DNA of 64,000 bases from Diphasiastrum complanatum (Eukaryota; Streptophyta; Lycopodiopsida; Lycopodiales; Lycopodiaceae). This document shows, one piece after another, positions 43,346-55,481 of this stretch (position 1 is the first letter of the stretch; each line of letters begins with the position of its first letter). Made by a program: the position numbers and the translations under genes. The notes beneath the pieces are model-generated. The model was not told where the DNA came from, ran no database searches, and saw only the letters and a list, made by a program, of their open reading frames with translations. Location of the stretch: the NCBI GenBank assembly GCA_029204225.1, contig CM055093.1, positions 33,410,842-33,474,841 on the forward strand, given 5' to 3'.

Positions 43346-45061
43346 ATGAACCATTGAGTAAATCAACTTCTTTATTTCAGAGATCAAATCCAAAAGCTAA
43401 AGAAATTCCATTTTAATCATAGTCAAAAAATATGTCCACAATTTCTTGTAGATAATAATGTTTTTTGGTACAAATATTCTTAAAATATCCAAATATTCTA
43501 AAATACAACAGTTCAATCAATCAAAATCTCTAGGAGATCCATCAAGTCTCAGACAATTATAACCCAATCCAGAGTACTACAATTACTCTAATGAGTTAAT
43601 AGCCCCATTTCTAGCATCAAATGCAATAAATCAGCAATCTATCTGTATCTCAATAGATTTATCAGTCTCCTATAAATCCGGAGATCTAGATTGAACCTCG
43701 TACACACACACTTATAGACTGCAACCTGTAGTATAATACAATCCACTAAGGTAAGCAAACATCCCAATAAGCAAATCCAAATACTTTACGAGATATGTCA
43801 GTGAGATCCATAGGACCTAATAACAAAACATTGGAGTAAAGATATTTAGATTTTCAAAACACTAATCTAATCTCAACTCAATCCATGGGTTGGAAGTTAT
43901 ACACTCATAATAACTAAGTATATGTTTATGATTCGTCAATCACAAATAGTTAGATTCTTATGATTCGTCAATCATAATTCACTGGAATCTAATCCCATAC
44001 TTAATCATTAAAGAACACTGGAGTGTATGTTCAACCAACTCAACTGAATTCCAATAATTCAGTTTACCATTCTTGGTATCATTATGATTCGGTATCCAAT
44101 TGAGCTCTCTGGGATAGAATCACTAATGAATTGAGTTTATTTCTCAACTGAGAAATATTGACCCAAGAATTTCGTATATCCTATGCACACAATTTTTCCT
44201 GATGAATTCAATGGCTCATAAATCACGTGTCTTACAAGCAATACACACAAAACAAACAGTTTCTGGTGAATTCTCTTCACACTGGCCGTTTTACCAATTA
44301 ACTTCCACAGGAGTAAACCAACTACTCAAGTTAATTGCCAATGATTTAGAAATCCCGAATGTCCGGGTGCAGATCTTAATTTTACTAGTATACCGCCACA
44401 TCTAGATCCTTATCCAAATAACTTTTAAGTAAACCAAATAATCTTCCATAGACAGATCCGTTAACTCTGCAAGTAATTGTCAAACACAATACTTGATCGT
44501 ATGTCTATGTTCACCGACTACTCTGACCTAATACATAAACATATATGTCATTATCTAGCAGATATCTCCAAAATCCGCATATGTTACTCTCATATCTCAT
44601 TGAGAATGTTGGAGTTAATCTTACTCCCACTCACTTGAATTCACTTTCTCTTGTAAATATCCACTCTCTATAACAATGTGCAATTTTACTCACATAGTCG
44701 AACAATCTACACAAATACATGGATATTTGAAGTAGAGCAATGTTGACATCGACAACGGTTGAATCGACTTGACACAATCCAACACCCTCGACTGTCGACT
44801 GGAGATCTTCCTCTACTGAATCCAATATAGACTATGTCACCATTTGAACTTATTGTCATGCAATAACTACAGAGCTTCATGACTATTATCTACATAGTTT
44901 ACACTAAATTGTTTAACTTTGTCTTGTAAACATGACATCATGCCTAAACACACTTGTTAGTCACCATCTCTATAATATCCAATAAATTAGATTAGAAGAC
45001 AAAGATGAGATCAAATAAGAGATCGTTGATGCATGAATTAGAGTTCATATACGAACTTTGT
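43346..45061. other. LTR-like sequence, unclassified
   Basis: No coding frame. On the minus strand GTGGGAGTAAGATTAACTCC at about 44613-44633 looks like a polypurine tract followed by LTR, so 43.4-44.6 kb may be a decayed copia LTR. 44680-44830 resembles part of the solo LTR at 1190-1300 (GCAATTTTACTC.CAT and TCGA-rich words). I cannot fix the ends. Confidence 0.3.
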
Positions 45062-45067
45062 TTGTAT

Positions 45068-45306
45068 TGGGTTTCTTTCCTTGCCTATCCTCAACCCAAG
45101 ATCCAATCAATCTAGCATCAAGGAGATGAAGTTAGTTGTCACACGTAGGTTTGTTCCCATGAGAAAAGGCCTAAAGTCCTTTTATTGACTTCCTAATTAA
45201 TCAAATCTCTATGTGATCATCAGGTTGGACTTACACACACAGGGTGCCAAATCGCTCTCACTTATTAACTAGGGTTAGGGTCGCCTTGGGATCCGCAAAC
45301 CCTCCA
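45068..45306 (-). repeat. gypsy 3' LTR with internal deletion
   Basis: Matches the first about 95 bp and last about 145 bp of the 62476-63208 LTR, joined at CCATGAGA-AAAGGCC. About 490 bp is deleted in between. The deletion removes most of U3/R, so this LTR cannot function. Confidence 0.8.
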
Positions 45307-45538
45307 GTAGTATCTCCCACCAAAACTGGTGGCGGTCCCACGACACCTACGAGATGCAGTTACTGTGGGCTTTTATTTGCATCACGTCAAATCTTTATTA
45401 AATGATACTACACCTTCTCCATGAAATCGAGTCGGGCAGTGTTAAAATCTAGGTTGTGCGACAAAAAACAATGGTGGGCTCCGACGATCCACTTTGAAGT
45501 TGTCCAAGCTGTGAAGCGAGATTCTCAGGAGCTTCCCA

Positions 45539-48303
45539 TCATTGCTGCACGGAAATACAATCTGGCCACCAGCAGCTGATCTTTAATACTATCTGACGCC
45601 ATTGGCTATTTCGAATTGAATGCCAAAGTAGAAAGGCAATCATCCCATTGTATTGCCACGGCCGCCAATAGAGTGAGATCTTTTGCAAACAGTGCTGATT
45701 GCCTGACTGTGGGATCAGGAGAGCGAATATACTCCCGCTTGTATGCTTGTAGGGCTTGATGGAAGTCCACTGAGATCTCCCAGCTATAAAGTTGGTGTAT
45801 GATTGGCCAATTCGGAGTATGGATGGTAATTTTGTCCATGGCCAATCCCAAATCCTTCCACTTATTCCTGCACGGCATTGGTACATAATATGGATCTACG
45901 CGCAATTGGCGAGGGCTGGCCACATAACTCCTGATGGATTCCGGAGTTTTCTAAAAAACTGTAACTCTCCAAGCCGACTGATCTCCCAATGAGGGTATTT
46001 TATCCAATTCTTTGTCGGCCTCAATTTCAGATGTCTTAAACTTGAGGACCCAACCACCATGCAAGGACTCATGAGGATGTTGTGCTAAAAAGCTGTGGAT
46101 CTGGTCCTCGATGCTGAGTGGTCGTCTGAACAACGGTGTGGTCCTTGATGAAGATGGAGCTACTTGTGTTACCTGTGGAACTAGCTATTCTTCTTGAACT
46201 TCGGGGGCTCCACCTTGTTCCATGCCTGAATCCAATCATGTATCCATTCTTGCCTGATCTTGGTGCTGAGGCGAGAATTGTGGCATCAATAAAACTGGAA
46301 TTTGAGGCCCGGCTTCCAACACCTGAGCGGCGGCTTTCTCATAATCATTTATAATGGCCTTGGCCTTGCCTAACTTGGTGGTTGCCATCCTTTTGAGTTT
46401 ATCGAATTTTTCCTGAAATCCCGCCACTATAGTATGGTAGGTTTCCACCTTGCGGAACAAGTATCTGATCTCATCTGGTGTGACTGGTTGATCAAGCACT
46501 TGGGTCTGTAAATAGGAATCGCTTTCAAGGGTGGTCGTGTCCAATTCACCTTGAAGTCGTTCGCGTTCTAATGCTGCTAAGTCCAACTGACCGGCTAGCA
46601 ACAAGACCTGCCGTTTTGAATCTTGGATGGCCTTGTCAACCTTGTCATGTGCCATTAGAAGTACATTTTGAAGAGTCGCCACATAGTCTTCTAGTCGTTG
46701 AGCGAACTCATTGGACTTCTTCAAATCAGCTTCGGACTTTGCCTCGTGTTGCTTGACAATCGTCAACTCGCAGTTCATCTGAATAACTTTTTGGCTAATC
46801 AAATTATTCTATGTCCCAAGATTGGTGATGCACTTGGACATATCTTTTTTTCATCAATCATGGTCTGGATCATACACGCAAGGTTAGAAACAAGACCCAT
46901 TGTGTCACCAGAATCCACGGTAGTAGGCACAGTAGCAACATGAGCAACAAGAGCAGGTCCAGTAGGAATCGTGCTAATTGGCCTCTGTTGTGCGGCCGAT
47001 TCTTCTTCTTCAAATATATCTTTAGCTTCAAAACCCTCTAGCACTGTGGCGTCGAACTGCTTTGGAGAGATAACAACATGATCGACCCTAGGGGTGTCTG
47101 GTGCAGCTTCAACTGGATCTTGCTGGTTGATTTGAAAGGAATCATCCAATAGCGGTATCATGGAACTCTTTGAATCCTCTTCCAAGGGATTGGAGTTCAA
47201 AGGGTCCGGGGATTTGGGACATTACAAAAGTCTCATCTAGGCCCAGTGGGTTGGAATCATCGAACATATCCATGAATGATTGTGTGTTTAGAGAAATGAC
47301 TCGGATCTGTGGGGGAGAGGCGGCCTGGGCAGCTGTGACTGGAATGGTAGATCCAATTGTCACAAACTGACCTTGTGAGAAAGCAGAGATGAGGGATTGA
47401 TCAGTGGATTGAGGGATAGGTAGTTCAGTGCGGATAACAGTGGGGAGTGGAAGCGCAGCTAAAGATGTCTGCCTAGTACGACGTCATGACGTGGAAGGCG
47501 AGTCAGGAATGATGATCTCGCTGCGTGGACAACGATGACTATGTGAACTCGATGCATGTTGGGAGAACTCTGCTGGTGCTTGTTCATAAATAGAGAGCAC
47601 GACGTCCATACTAAAACCATGGATTTTATTTTCAAGGTGGGAGGCTGCTAGGAGTGACAACATCTGGCCAGCAGCAAATTGATGCCTCGTATTGCCCTTG
47701 ATGGCTCGTTTGAGCTCTCCAAAGAAAGTCTTGAACTAGTTAGATGGTTCTAGAGAAGCTTGGCTATCTTGGATTGAGACTCAACTATTCTATGCAAAAT
47801 TTGGGAAGTAATACGGTCTTTCCTGAGATTGCCAACCATCAGAAAATTGTTGAGGAGTTGAGCAGCAACCTGAATGACAAGATCAGTAATGGCCTCTAGA
47901 AGATAGCCATCATTAGTCCAATGTAGATTATTGGTCAGGTCAATATAAGGCTTAATATCTTGTTTGGCTTGCTTATGGTTTGGTGAGGCTTGGGTACCAG
48001 ACACTATCCCTATGGCATCAAGGGCATCCTCAGTCACACGCACCTTGTGTGTGGCTCTCTAGAAGGTAATGTAATATTTGGATTTCTCCTCCTTCCAAGT
48101 ATTGAAGGCAAGAGTGATAAAATCCATGCTGATTCTCCCCAAGAAGGCTCTCTCATGAATACCCATTGCAGTGAGCAAAGGCTCCGCAAGGGTCATCCAC
48201 TGAGTGACCATGCTTGTGCTAGGAAGGATCATGATGTCCGTTGCAGTTGGAACACACGATGGATAGTGTAACGAGGCGACTGAGACGTATTTGTGGAAGA
48301 CAT
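45539..48303 (-). pseudogene. gypsy extra ORF downstream of pol (coiled coil)
   Basis: A chain of minus-strand frames in the position of the env-like ORF of Athila elements. It begins near 48303 (MSSTNTSQSPRYTI) or in the neighbouring frame with MVTQWMTLAEPLLTAMGI. It continues VRVTEDALDAIGIVSGTQ and LLEAITDLVIQVAAQLLNNF (48043-47750), an acidic linker (FEAKDIFEEEESAAQQRP, 47200-46799) and a strong coiled coil at 46802-46236 with KSEADLKKSNEFAQRLEDY and LAALERERLQGELDTT. It ends with IHTPNWPIIHQLYSWEISVD near 45800. I see no signal peptide, transmembrane anchor or retroviral envelope motif. Function unknown; several stops and frameshifts. Confidence 0.6.
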
Positions 48304-48410
48304 GATGAAAAAGAGTAGAAACTGAAAGTGATGAGTGCGAGTGTATAACAAAAAATAGTATTGAAAGTTCTGAAGGCTTTGGTCGCTGGAAAAATTGGCA
48401 AGAGATTCGC

Positions 48411-49381
48411 TGGTGAGAATGATGGGATTTCGTAGTCGCGAAGCCTTCGTGAAGGAACCACGATCCTCCTGTGACTGGATGGAGTTCAGATGTGATCACT
48501 GGACATTGCCAGCTGAATCACTCCTACAGTCCTCCAAAGTGTAGTCAGGCACTACTAGTCTACATTTACAAAATTAATGCAGCATTCACCATAGTTTCAA
48601 CCAAGATGCGGAATTCAAATGAACAAGAAAACTCAGACATACGAATAACAGCAGACGCATTTGCATTCGAGATCAGACACAACAAGAAGAATCATCTATA
48701 TCGATCTTTCTTTGATCTCTTCAAGCACTGCATGCAAATCCATGCAGTGCGTTGGTGTGGGAGAAACTCGATTCTCTCACGAGTAATCGTCTCGTTTTAT
48801 TAGTGGACAGTTGGATCTCTATGGATCTTGATCACAGAACTCGTCTCGCATGCAGGCGGACTTATTATCTGTATTTCGTCTTGATTGCTTACTAGCATCA
48901 GACTACTTCATTACACTGTATGTATATTCTGTTGATCTATATGTCAAGTATCATCTAGTAAGTATAGTCGCTCTATGTAAATCTAAGATTAGAATGATTA
49001 AGCATCTACAACTAATCAGGAAATTACAAAAGTGGCAGATTAGCCATGACCTAAAATGTATCTATTGACGTCATGCCATCAGATCAGATATCTGTACTTC
49101 TGGGTACTTGCATGATCTCGCTGGTATTCTTTGGAGCGTGGAGGGCAGGAGAAGATTCCATTTCCGTCGTTGGTTTCATTTTGGTCGTTTGCCTTCTCTT
49201 GTACTAGATCACAAAAGATTCTCGTGCCAGACAACAAAAGATTCTTGTTCATGAGTCTTTCGTGTTCGCGAACCGTTCGTCTTCGTTTCCTTTGACTTTC
49301 ATGTTCGCGAAACTTTTCGTGCTTCGTGTCTCATGACTTTCATGTTCGCGAACATCTTCGTCAGGTTGAGGGTTGAAAGCT
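48411..49381 (-). repeat. copia 3' LTR, lacking its first 40 bp
   Basis: Similar to 53720-54649, with outer end CATTCTCACCA on the minus strand. On the pol side it stops at CTAGCTTTCAACC, where the relative has a further 40 bp beginning TGAAGAAAC. TTCGCGAA palindromes lie at about 49264, 49304 and 49346. Confidence 0.85.
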
Positions 49382-50690
49382 AGGTTTCGCCCAATTTGTC
49401 CAGGAACTGTCTTAGCCAGATTATCTCATTGGCCATCTTTGCTGCTGCTACGTACTCTGCTTCGCAAGATGACTGGGCTACACCGGTCTGCTTCTTGTTG
49501 ACCCAGAGAACTGCTGCTCCTGATGCGATGGTGCATCCTTCCAATATGCTTTTACAGTCGTCCTTGAGATATGCCCAGCTAGCATCACTGTAAAGTATCC
49601 TGAAACCCACACCACGACAATAACACAAGCCACAATCCCTCGTTAATTGAAGATATTGCAAAATTTGTTTTGCAATCTTCCAATGTGTCGAGCCTGGATT
49701 TGTGCAGAATTGGCTCATCTTGAATACTGTATAAGCAACATCAGGATGTGTGTTGTCTGCAAGGTACATCGATGATCCTATCAGCTTCTTGTAAGGTGTG
49801 AGCTGCATTCGTTCTCTCTCTTCCTCAGTCTTTGGACAGTCGTCGCTTGTCAGCACCTTCACTGCGAGCATTGGAGTATTCGCTCCTTTGCAGTTCAGCA
49901 TCCCAAAGTCCTCTAGGATCTTCTGGGGGTATTTGGACTGGAGAAGGTATATCTTACCTCCCTCGTAGTCCCTTTCAATTTGTAAGCCTAGGTAACACTT
50001 GGCTTCTCCCAGATCCACGATCTCGAAATGTTTCGAGATGTCTGCCTTTACTTCAACAATTAGCTGCTCACTCCTACAAAGTATCAGAGTGTCGTCCACA
50101 TACACAGCCACAATGATGCTCTGCCCATCTGTAACTCTGACATATACATTGGAATCAGCCAACAAAGGCTTGAATCCCAATGATTTTAAGGCTTGATCTT
50201 TCTTCTTCTACCATTTTCGGACTGATTGTTTCAGACCGTAAATGCTTCTATGCATTTCGCATGCATATTCAGAAAATGAACTCAAGACATATCTTGGGGG
50301 GTTGATCCATGTAGACCTCTTCGTCTAATTTGCCATGCAAGAAGGTTGTCTTCTCATCTAAAATGTGGATCTTGAGGTCATAAGCTGCTGCATATGCAAA
50401 TAACAGACGTAGGGACGAATGTTTTACAACAGGAGAGAAGGTTTTAGAGTAGTCAATACCGTATCTCTGAGAAAAACCTTTCGCTACCAGTCTTGCCTTG
50501 TATTTCGTCACATTCCCGTCTGGTCCCTATTTGAGCTTGAAGACCCATTTGCATTTGACAGTCTTGCGCTTATGTGGTAATGGCTCCAACGTCCATACCT
50601 GGTTCTTCCTCATGGACTCCATCTCTTCGTTCATGGCTTGGATCCATCTGTCCTTTTCTGGACCTTCAATCGCCTCCTCGAAAGTTTGTG
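49382..50690 (-). pseudogene. copia RT and RNase H (C-terminus relocated)
   Basis: RT begins with NQVWTLEPLPHKRKTVKCKW, then [40 protein letters not shown] and [16 protein letters not shown] frameshift near 50200 leads to a frame open from 50180 to 49382. It has VAVYVDDTLILCRSEQL (YVDD box), LGEAKCYLGLQIERDYEGG, LLQSKYPQKILEDF, ILYSDASWAYLKDDCK and VAQSSCEAEYVAAAKMANEI. It stops at KLGET, and the remaining third of RNase H is found inverted at 51574-51868. Confidence 0.85.
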
Positions 50691-50691
50691 G

Positions 50692-51573
50692 TTAGCCACT
50701 GAACCCACAGAACTCTTCTGATGTGGAAGCTAAGCTACTTGGCACATATCTTGTTGGCGCTCTTCGTGGTCTTGTCGACCTTATGGGAGATCCTCCTAGA
50801 ACAGCTATGTCTTTGCCCTTGTCTGCTCTGCTTGGTCCGAAACCATTTTGGTTTACAGGAACTACGGCAGCAGGTTGCCTCTCGAATCTTTCTTCGTCAG
50901 ATTCATCGTCCGAATGGGAGACGACTCGAAAATCTTCTTTTTTTGTGTTCGTCTTCTGCTCCCTCTGTCGTTGGCAACAGGTCATAGTACTATCTCTCCA
51001 AAACTTTGTAGCTGACAGGATCGTCATTGGCCATTGTCCTGCTCTCATCGAATCTGACATCTCTCACTGTTTTCACAGTGTTCGTGTCTAGCATGTAGAC
51101 TCTGTAGTATGACGAATTGTTGTCATAACCTACTAGAAATCCCTGCTCGACTTTCTCATCAAGCTTCTTTCGAAGATTATCAGGAATATGTGCATAAGTT
51201 GCACAACCAAAGATTCTGACGTGAGATAGGTTGGGATTTCTACCCCACCATAGCTCATGTGTTGTCGTGTGAGGAACACCAGACTTGCCTGTTCTGTTCT
51301 AGATGTATGCGGCTGTAACTACTACTTCAGCCCACAGTGCACTTGGAGCTTTTGAGTAGGCCATCATGCATCTGGTTGCTTCCATCAGGGGGAACAACTT
51401 TCGTTCAGCAATACCATTGTGCTGCGGTGTGTAGGCTGCAGTTCTTCTGTGAATGATGCCACGATCATTGCAGAAGTCAGTGAAGCGACTCGAGATATAT
51501 TCGCCACCTCGATTTGTTCTGATCTACTTCACTTTGCTGCCTGTACATCTCTCAGCCAATTCACATATTCTGT
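50692..51573 (-). pseudogene. copia integrase C-part
   Basis: ICELAERCTGSKVK, NRGGEYISSRFTDFCNDRGI (second catalytic Asp region decayed to TNRGG), AAYTPQHNGIAERKLFPLME (Glu of the DDE triad in AERK), then VRIFGCATYAHIPDNLRKKL and VEQGFLVGYDNNSSYYRVY. It ends with an acidic linker (DDESDEERFERQPAA) and RRAPTRYVPSSLA before RT. One clear stop after SKVK. Confidence 0.8.
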
Positions 51574-51868
51574 AGGAACGAGCCCCTGGTCTTGCAGATG
51601 GACAACACCTCTACAATACACCTAAAGAAAGATCCCGTTTTCCATTCCAGAACGAAGTACATTGCAATCAAGTACCACTTGATCAAGGATCTAATTGAAA
51701 AGAAGATGTTGTAGACCACCTTCATCAGAACGAAATACATGGTTGCTGACATCTTCACTAAAGCCCTGGACAAAGGACTCTTTGAGAGACAAAGGGGCAG
51801 TCTCGGGATCGTAAAGCTATCATGCTTTGAGAGGGAGCTGAAGACACAAAATGTTTCTAACTATCAAG
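51574..51868 (+). pseudogene. inverted copy of copia pol end plus LTR start
   Basis: The plus strand reads RNEPLVLQMDNTSTIHLKKD, PVFHSRTKYIAIKYHLIKDL, ADIFTKALDKGLFERQR and SCFEREL, then TGAAGACACAAAATG, the beginning of the LTR. This is precisely the piece missing at 49381/49382, in the opposite orientation to the rest of the element. It replaces about 50 bp of integrase between FVSVFYSE and ICELAERC. The copy is not a separate insertion, because no second version exists within this element. Confidence 0.85.
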
Positions 51869-52784
51869 TGCTTTTGATTTATTCTGAATAAAATACACTG
51901 ACAAATTTGCTATAATCATCAATGAAGGTTATATAATAATTTGAACCTCCTACTGAGATCACGTTGAATGGTTCGCAGATGTCAGAGTGCACTAGCTCCA
52001 TAATCTTTGTCGTTCTGTAGGAGTCTTTAATGAATGGTGTGCGTGACATCTTGCCTTTCAAAAATGCATCACAGGTGGTCGAATTGGTTGCATTCAAGAT
52101 GCTGACCCCTATTATTGCTCCATGATGGCTTGTTTGGTAAAGTGCCATTGAATTCATGTGGTAGAGTCTTTTGTGCCATAGAGTGTCTAGTGAGTCATCA
52201 TGAGTCTAATGCACCTTATCTGTAGGTAGGCGTACCTTCAGATGATATAGGTTCTCTTTCCTTCTGCCTTGAGCGATCAAAGTACTGGTACTGGCATCAA
52301 TCACATTGCATGCTTCTTCAAAAAACGTCACGTGCATCCCTGCATCTGCTGTTCTTGCTACAAAGAGCAAGTCTTGTTGCAGAGTATGCATGAACAGAAC
52401 GTCTTCGAGTCGTCTATCTCTACCGTTTGTGTTGAGCCATAGTGAACCAATACCGTTCACTTGATGTCTAGATCCATCTCCAAGAACTATGAATCTTGAA
52501 GGATCTACACTTCTGAAATCAGACATGATTCGTCTTGATGTCACGAAGTGTGAGGTGGCTCCTAAATCTAGGATCACCTCATGTGTCTCAGATGTTGATG
52601 TTGCACACACGCCTTCACACATATAGGTGGTCGAACAGTTTCTATTCGTTCTTTCTTCGCCCATTTTTGAGCTCTTGGACTCCTCGACATAGGATGAACT
52701 ATTGTTGTTCTCCTGTCTGTTCTGTGCTGATTTGTTTCTCGGATTCTGGCTGCATGACCTTCTTATGGCAATGGATACACTCAA
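51869..52784 (-). pseudogene. copia protease and integrase N-part
   Basis: Protease EVILDLGATSHFVTSRRIM (active site DSG changed to DLG) and FIVLGDGSRHQVNGIGSL, then the GAG-pre-integrase region VLFMHTLQQDLLFVARTADA. The integrase zinc finger is decayed (LYHMNSMALYQTSHHG, CDAFLKGKMSRTPF), followed by core start MELVHSDICEPFNVISVGGS and NYYITFIDDYSKFVSVF with the first catalytic Asp. The inverted segment follows at 51868. Confidence 0.8.
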
Positions 52785-53588
52785 TCTTGGGATTGAGCCA
52801 GCATGTATCTACTGTATGACCGTCTCTTCTGCATCTCACACAAGTCTTCTTGTCTGCACCTTGTTGTTTCAACCTCCCTTTGGTCTTCTAGTTGCCTTTG
52901 CTTGTTCCCTCTGCTTGCTGGTCACGATCCTGCCTCTAATTGACTCCCTCTTAGGCTTAGATTGCTTCTTTGATTTTTCTTTGTTGTCGTAAAGGGCCTG
53001 GTCAAAACCATCTTTGTGATCGAGATGTTCTCTGGCCTCGACTTCCTCTCGAATCTCGACAATTGCCTTTTCGAGGTTCATGGAAGGGTCTTTCACGAGC
53101 AGGGTCCTTGTTGTCTGGAATGATCTGGGTAAGGTTCTCAACAGGTATGTGAGCTACTTCTCAGCTGACAAAACATTCTCTGCTCCAGAGTTATGTAATG
53201 ACAGAAACAGATCCTTCATCTTTCTTACAAAAGAAGTGAGGTCTTTTCCATCCCACTGCAAATTCATCAACTGATCTTCCAACATCATGATTTGACTTCT
53301 TGATTTCGTCTGAATCTGGTGAGTAATGCATCCCACATCTCCTTAGCTTTGGAGAGTGTAGCCAGGTCAAGTGTGAGACTATCTTCGATGGAAGATGATA
53401 GCAAGACTACTGCCTTGTCATTTTTCTCCCTTCATTCGTGTAGCTCCTTGTCTGTTGTCGTAGGCATTTCTTCTGTGCCATCCACCCAGGGGAGTCCTTC
53501 GCCCTTGAGTATCATTGATGTCTTAACTTCCAGGCTATAAAGTTAGATCCTGAAGAATCAAGTATTGTCCAGATCTTGCTCTGCATGC
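52785..53588 (-). pseudogene. copia gag and CCHC knuckle
   Basis: Starts at about 53588 with MQSKIWTILDSSGSNFIAWK, a typical copia gag opening, and continues through frameshifted pieces including HDVGRSVDEFAVGWK, FSVRKMKDLFLSLHNSG-like sequence and ETREEVEAREHLDH-like sequence. The zinc knuckle CVRCRRDGHTVDTC lies at about 52845-52805 and matches CX2CX4HX4C. The leader between 53588 and the primer-binding site is about 110 bp. Confidence 0.7.
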
Positions 53589-53705
53589 TGCTGATTGAAG
53601 CACTGTTTCTTGGAGTCTGTTCCCTTGTTGATGGTTGTTTGTTTGAATGCTTGGCCTCCTGGATCTGCTAGCTGCTTGGCTATGTTAGAATACGATAGGA
53701 TAACC

Positions 53706-53719
53706 TGCTCTGATACCAC
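53706..53719 (-). other. copia primer-binding site (initiator Met tRNA)
   Basis: On the minus strand, GTGGTATCAGAGCA follows the LTR end CATTCTCAACA directly. TGGTATCAGAGC is the standard plant initiator-Met tRNA complement used to start minus-strand cDNA. Confidence 0.9.
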
Positions 53720-54649
53720 TGTTGAGAATGATGGGATTTCGCAGTCGCGAAGCTTTCGTGAAGGAACCACGATCCTCTTGCGACATGGATGGAGTTCAGA
53801 TGCGATCGATGGACACTGCCGACTGAATCACGCCTACAATCCTCCAGAGTGTAGTCAGGCACTGCTGATCTACGTTTATAAAATTAATGCAGCATTCAAC
53901 ATAGCTTCAACCAAGGTGCGAAATTCAAATGAACAAGAAAACTCAGACATACGATGCATTCGAGATCAGACACAACAAGAAGAATCATCTATATTGATCT
54001 TTCTTTGATCTCTTCAAGCACTGCATGCAAATCCATGCAGTGCGTTGGCGTGGGAGAAACACGGTTCTCTCACGAGTAATCATCTTGCTTTACTAGCGGA
54101 CAGTTGGATCTCTATGGATCTATTGAACTATATGCCAAGTATCATCCAGTAAGTATAGTCACTCTATGTAAATTTGAGATTAGAGTGATTAAGCATCTAC
54201 AACTAATCAAGGAACTACAAGAGTGGTAGATTAGCCATGACCTAAAATGTATCTGCTGACATCATGCCATCAGATCAAATATCTGTACTTCTGGGTACTT
54301 GCATGATCTTGCTGGTACTCTTTGGAGCGTGGAGGGCAGGAGAAGGTTTCATTTTCGTCGTTGGTTTTTTTTTTTGGTTGTTTGCCTTCTCTCGTACTGG
54401 ACCACAAAAGATTCTCGTGCCAGACTGCAAAAGATTCTCATTCATGAGTATTTTGTGTTCGTGAACCGTTCGTCTTCGCCTGCTTTGACTTTCGTGTTCG
54501 CGAACCATTCGTCTTCGTTTCCTTTGACTTTCGTATTCGCGAAACTTTTCGTGCTTTGTGTCTCCTGACTTTCGTGTTCGCAAACATCTTGTCAAGCTGA
54601 AGGTTGAAAGCTAGCAAGGGTTTGTAGTTAAAAACATTTTGTTTCTTCA
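53720..54649 (-). repeat. copia 5' LTR, complete
   Basis: 930 bp with TGAAGAAACAAAATG at its minus-strand start (54649) and CATTCTCAACA at its end (53720). Repeats of the type GACTTTCGTGTTCGCGAAC occur at about 54450-54590 in the U3 part. The 5-bp duplication TTCGC follows at 54650-54654. Confidence 0.88.
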
Positions 54650-54654
54650 TTCGC

Positions 54655-55481
54655 TAGCACAAGTGAGGAATGAATCAAATTCAGCCAACTTATAGGTGAA
54701 TTTGGAGGGTCCATTACACATAATACTAGTTTGGTTGTCCAGTTTTGAAGCAAAATTTGCAGGCTTGTTCAGTATTGTGAAAATAGGTTATAAAAATCTC
54801 GGCGAAGGTTTTTGAGACTCTGAACCTATCCGACGAACGTTTTCCGGGTCTGGCAAACCTTCGTCCAAGAGGATCATTTGTCCAAGTACTATCATAAATG
54901 CAACTTTTCAAGATCTGAACCTATAGCCGACCTAATTTTGACATTTTAAGTCTATTTGGCATGTCAGCAAAGGTTTTTGAGGAGAGTAAGGTGCTCAACA
55001 AAGGTTCCCAAAATGGCATATTGCTGATCATTCACCTAACTCCAAAACAGATACCAACTGGTGGAAGGAACGTCCGCCCAACTCAGTATGGGTATATCAG
55101 AGGTGGATCTAGCTTCTGAAAACTCAGCGAATAATTCTACCACAATTTGTGCAAAAAATAACCGAAAAAATAATTTCTCAGGTCATTTTCCCATAAAGAT
55201 CTGACTCCTAAAATACTTGCCTTCAATTTTTTTCCTGATCTGATGACATTTCTGACTTTTCTCATCAATCCTTCCTCATTTTTTTTCGTTTTTTTTTTTC
55301 ATACTGTCTTTTCCAAAAGAAATCCACAATTAAGTAGTGAAAACAAGAAATTGAAAAACAAATAAAAATAAAAAATTATTTGGATCATACTTGCTGAATT
55401 GGTGGAGTAGGTTGTCAAAACTTGCGTAATTGGCTGCCATTCATAGAGTATTAAAACGTTTTCCATCCAAGTGTTCAAGAA
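54655..55481. other. gypsy post-integrase spacer with CGAAGGTT motifs
   Basis: No coding frame. GGCGAAGGTT, CGACGAACGTTTTC, AAACCTTCGTCC, AGCAAAGGTT and ACAAAGGTT occur between 54800 and 55010. The same family of motifs occurs in the element's leader at 61.5-62.2 kb. Confidence 0.5.

Larger units (their letters stand above)
48411..54649 (-). mobile_element. copia element, 6.2 kb, TSD TTCGC, internally rearranged
   Basis: Bounded by a perfect 5-bp target duplication TTCGC (48406-48410 and 54650-54654). The right LTR is complete (53720-54649) and is followed on the minus strand by a classic initiator-Met primer-binding site. Gag, protease, integrase, RT and RNase H follow in copia order. The last part of pol and the first 40 bp of the 3' LTR are missing from their place (junction at 49381) and instead lie inverted inside integrase at 51574-51868. 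It is inserted in the Athila-like gypsy between integrase and its extra ORF. Same family as the copia at 35892-40065. Confidence 0.9.

Noticed and set aside
45539-48303. Retroviral-type envelope gene
   Set aside because: Position fits, but I see no signal peptide, fusion peptide, cysteine pattern or membrane anchor, so I kept it as an ORF of unknown function.
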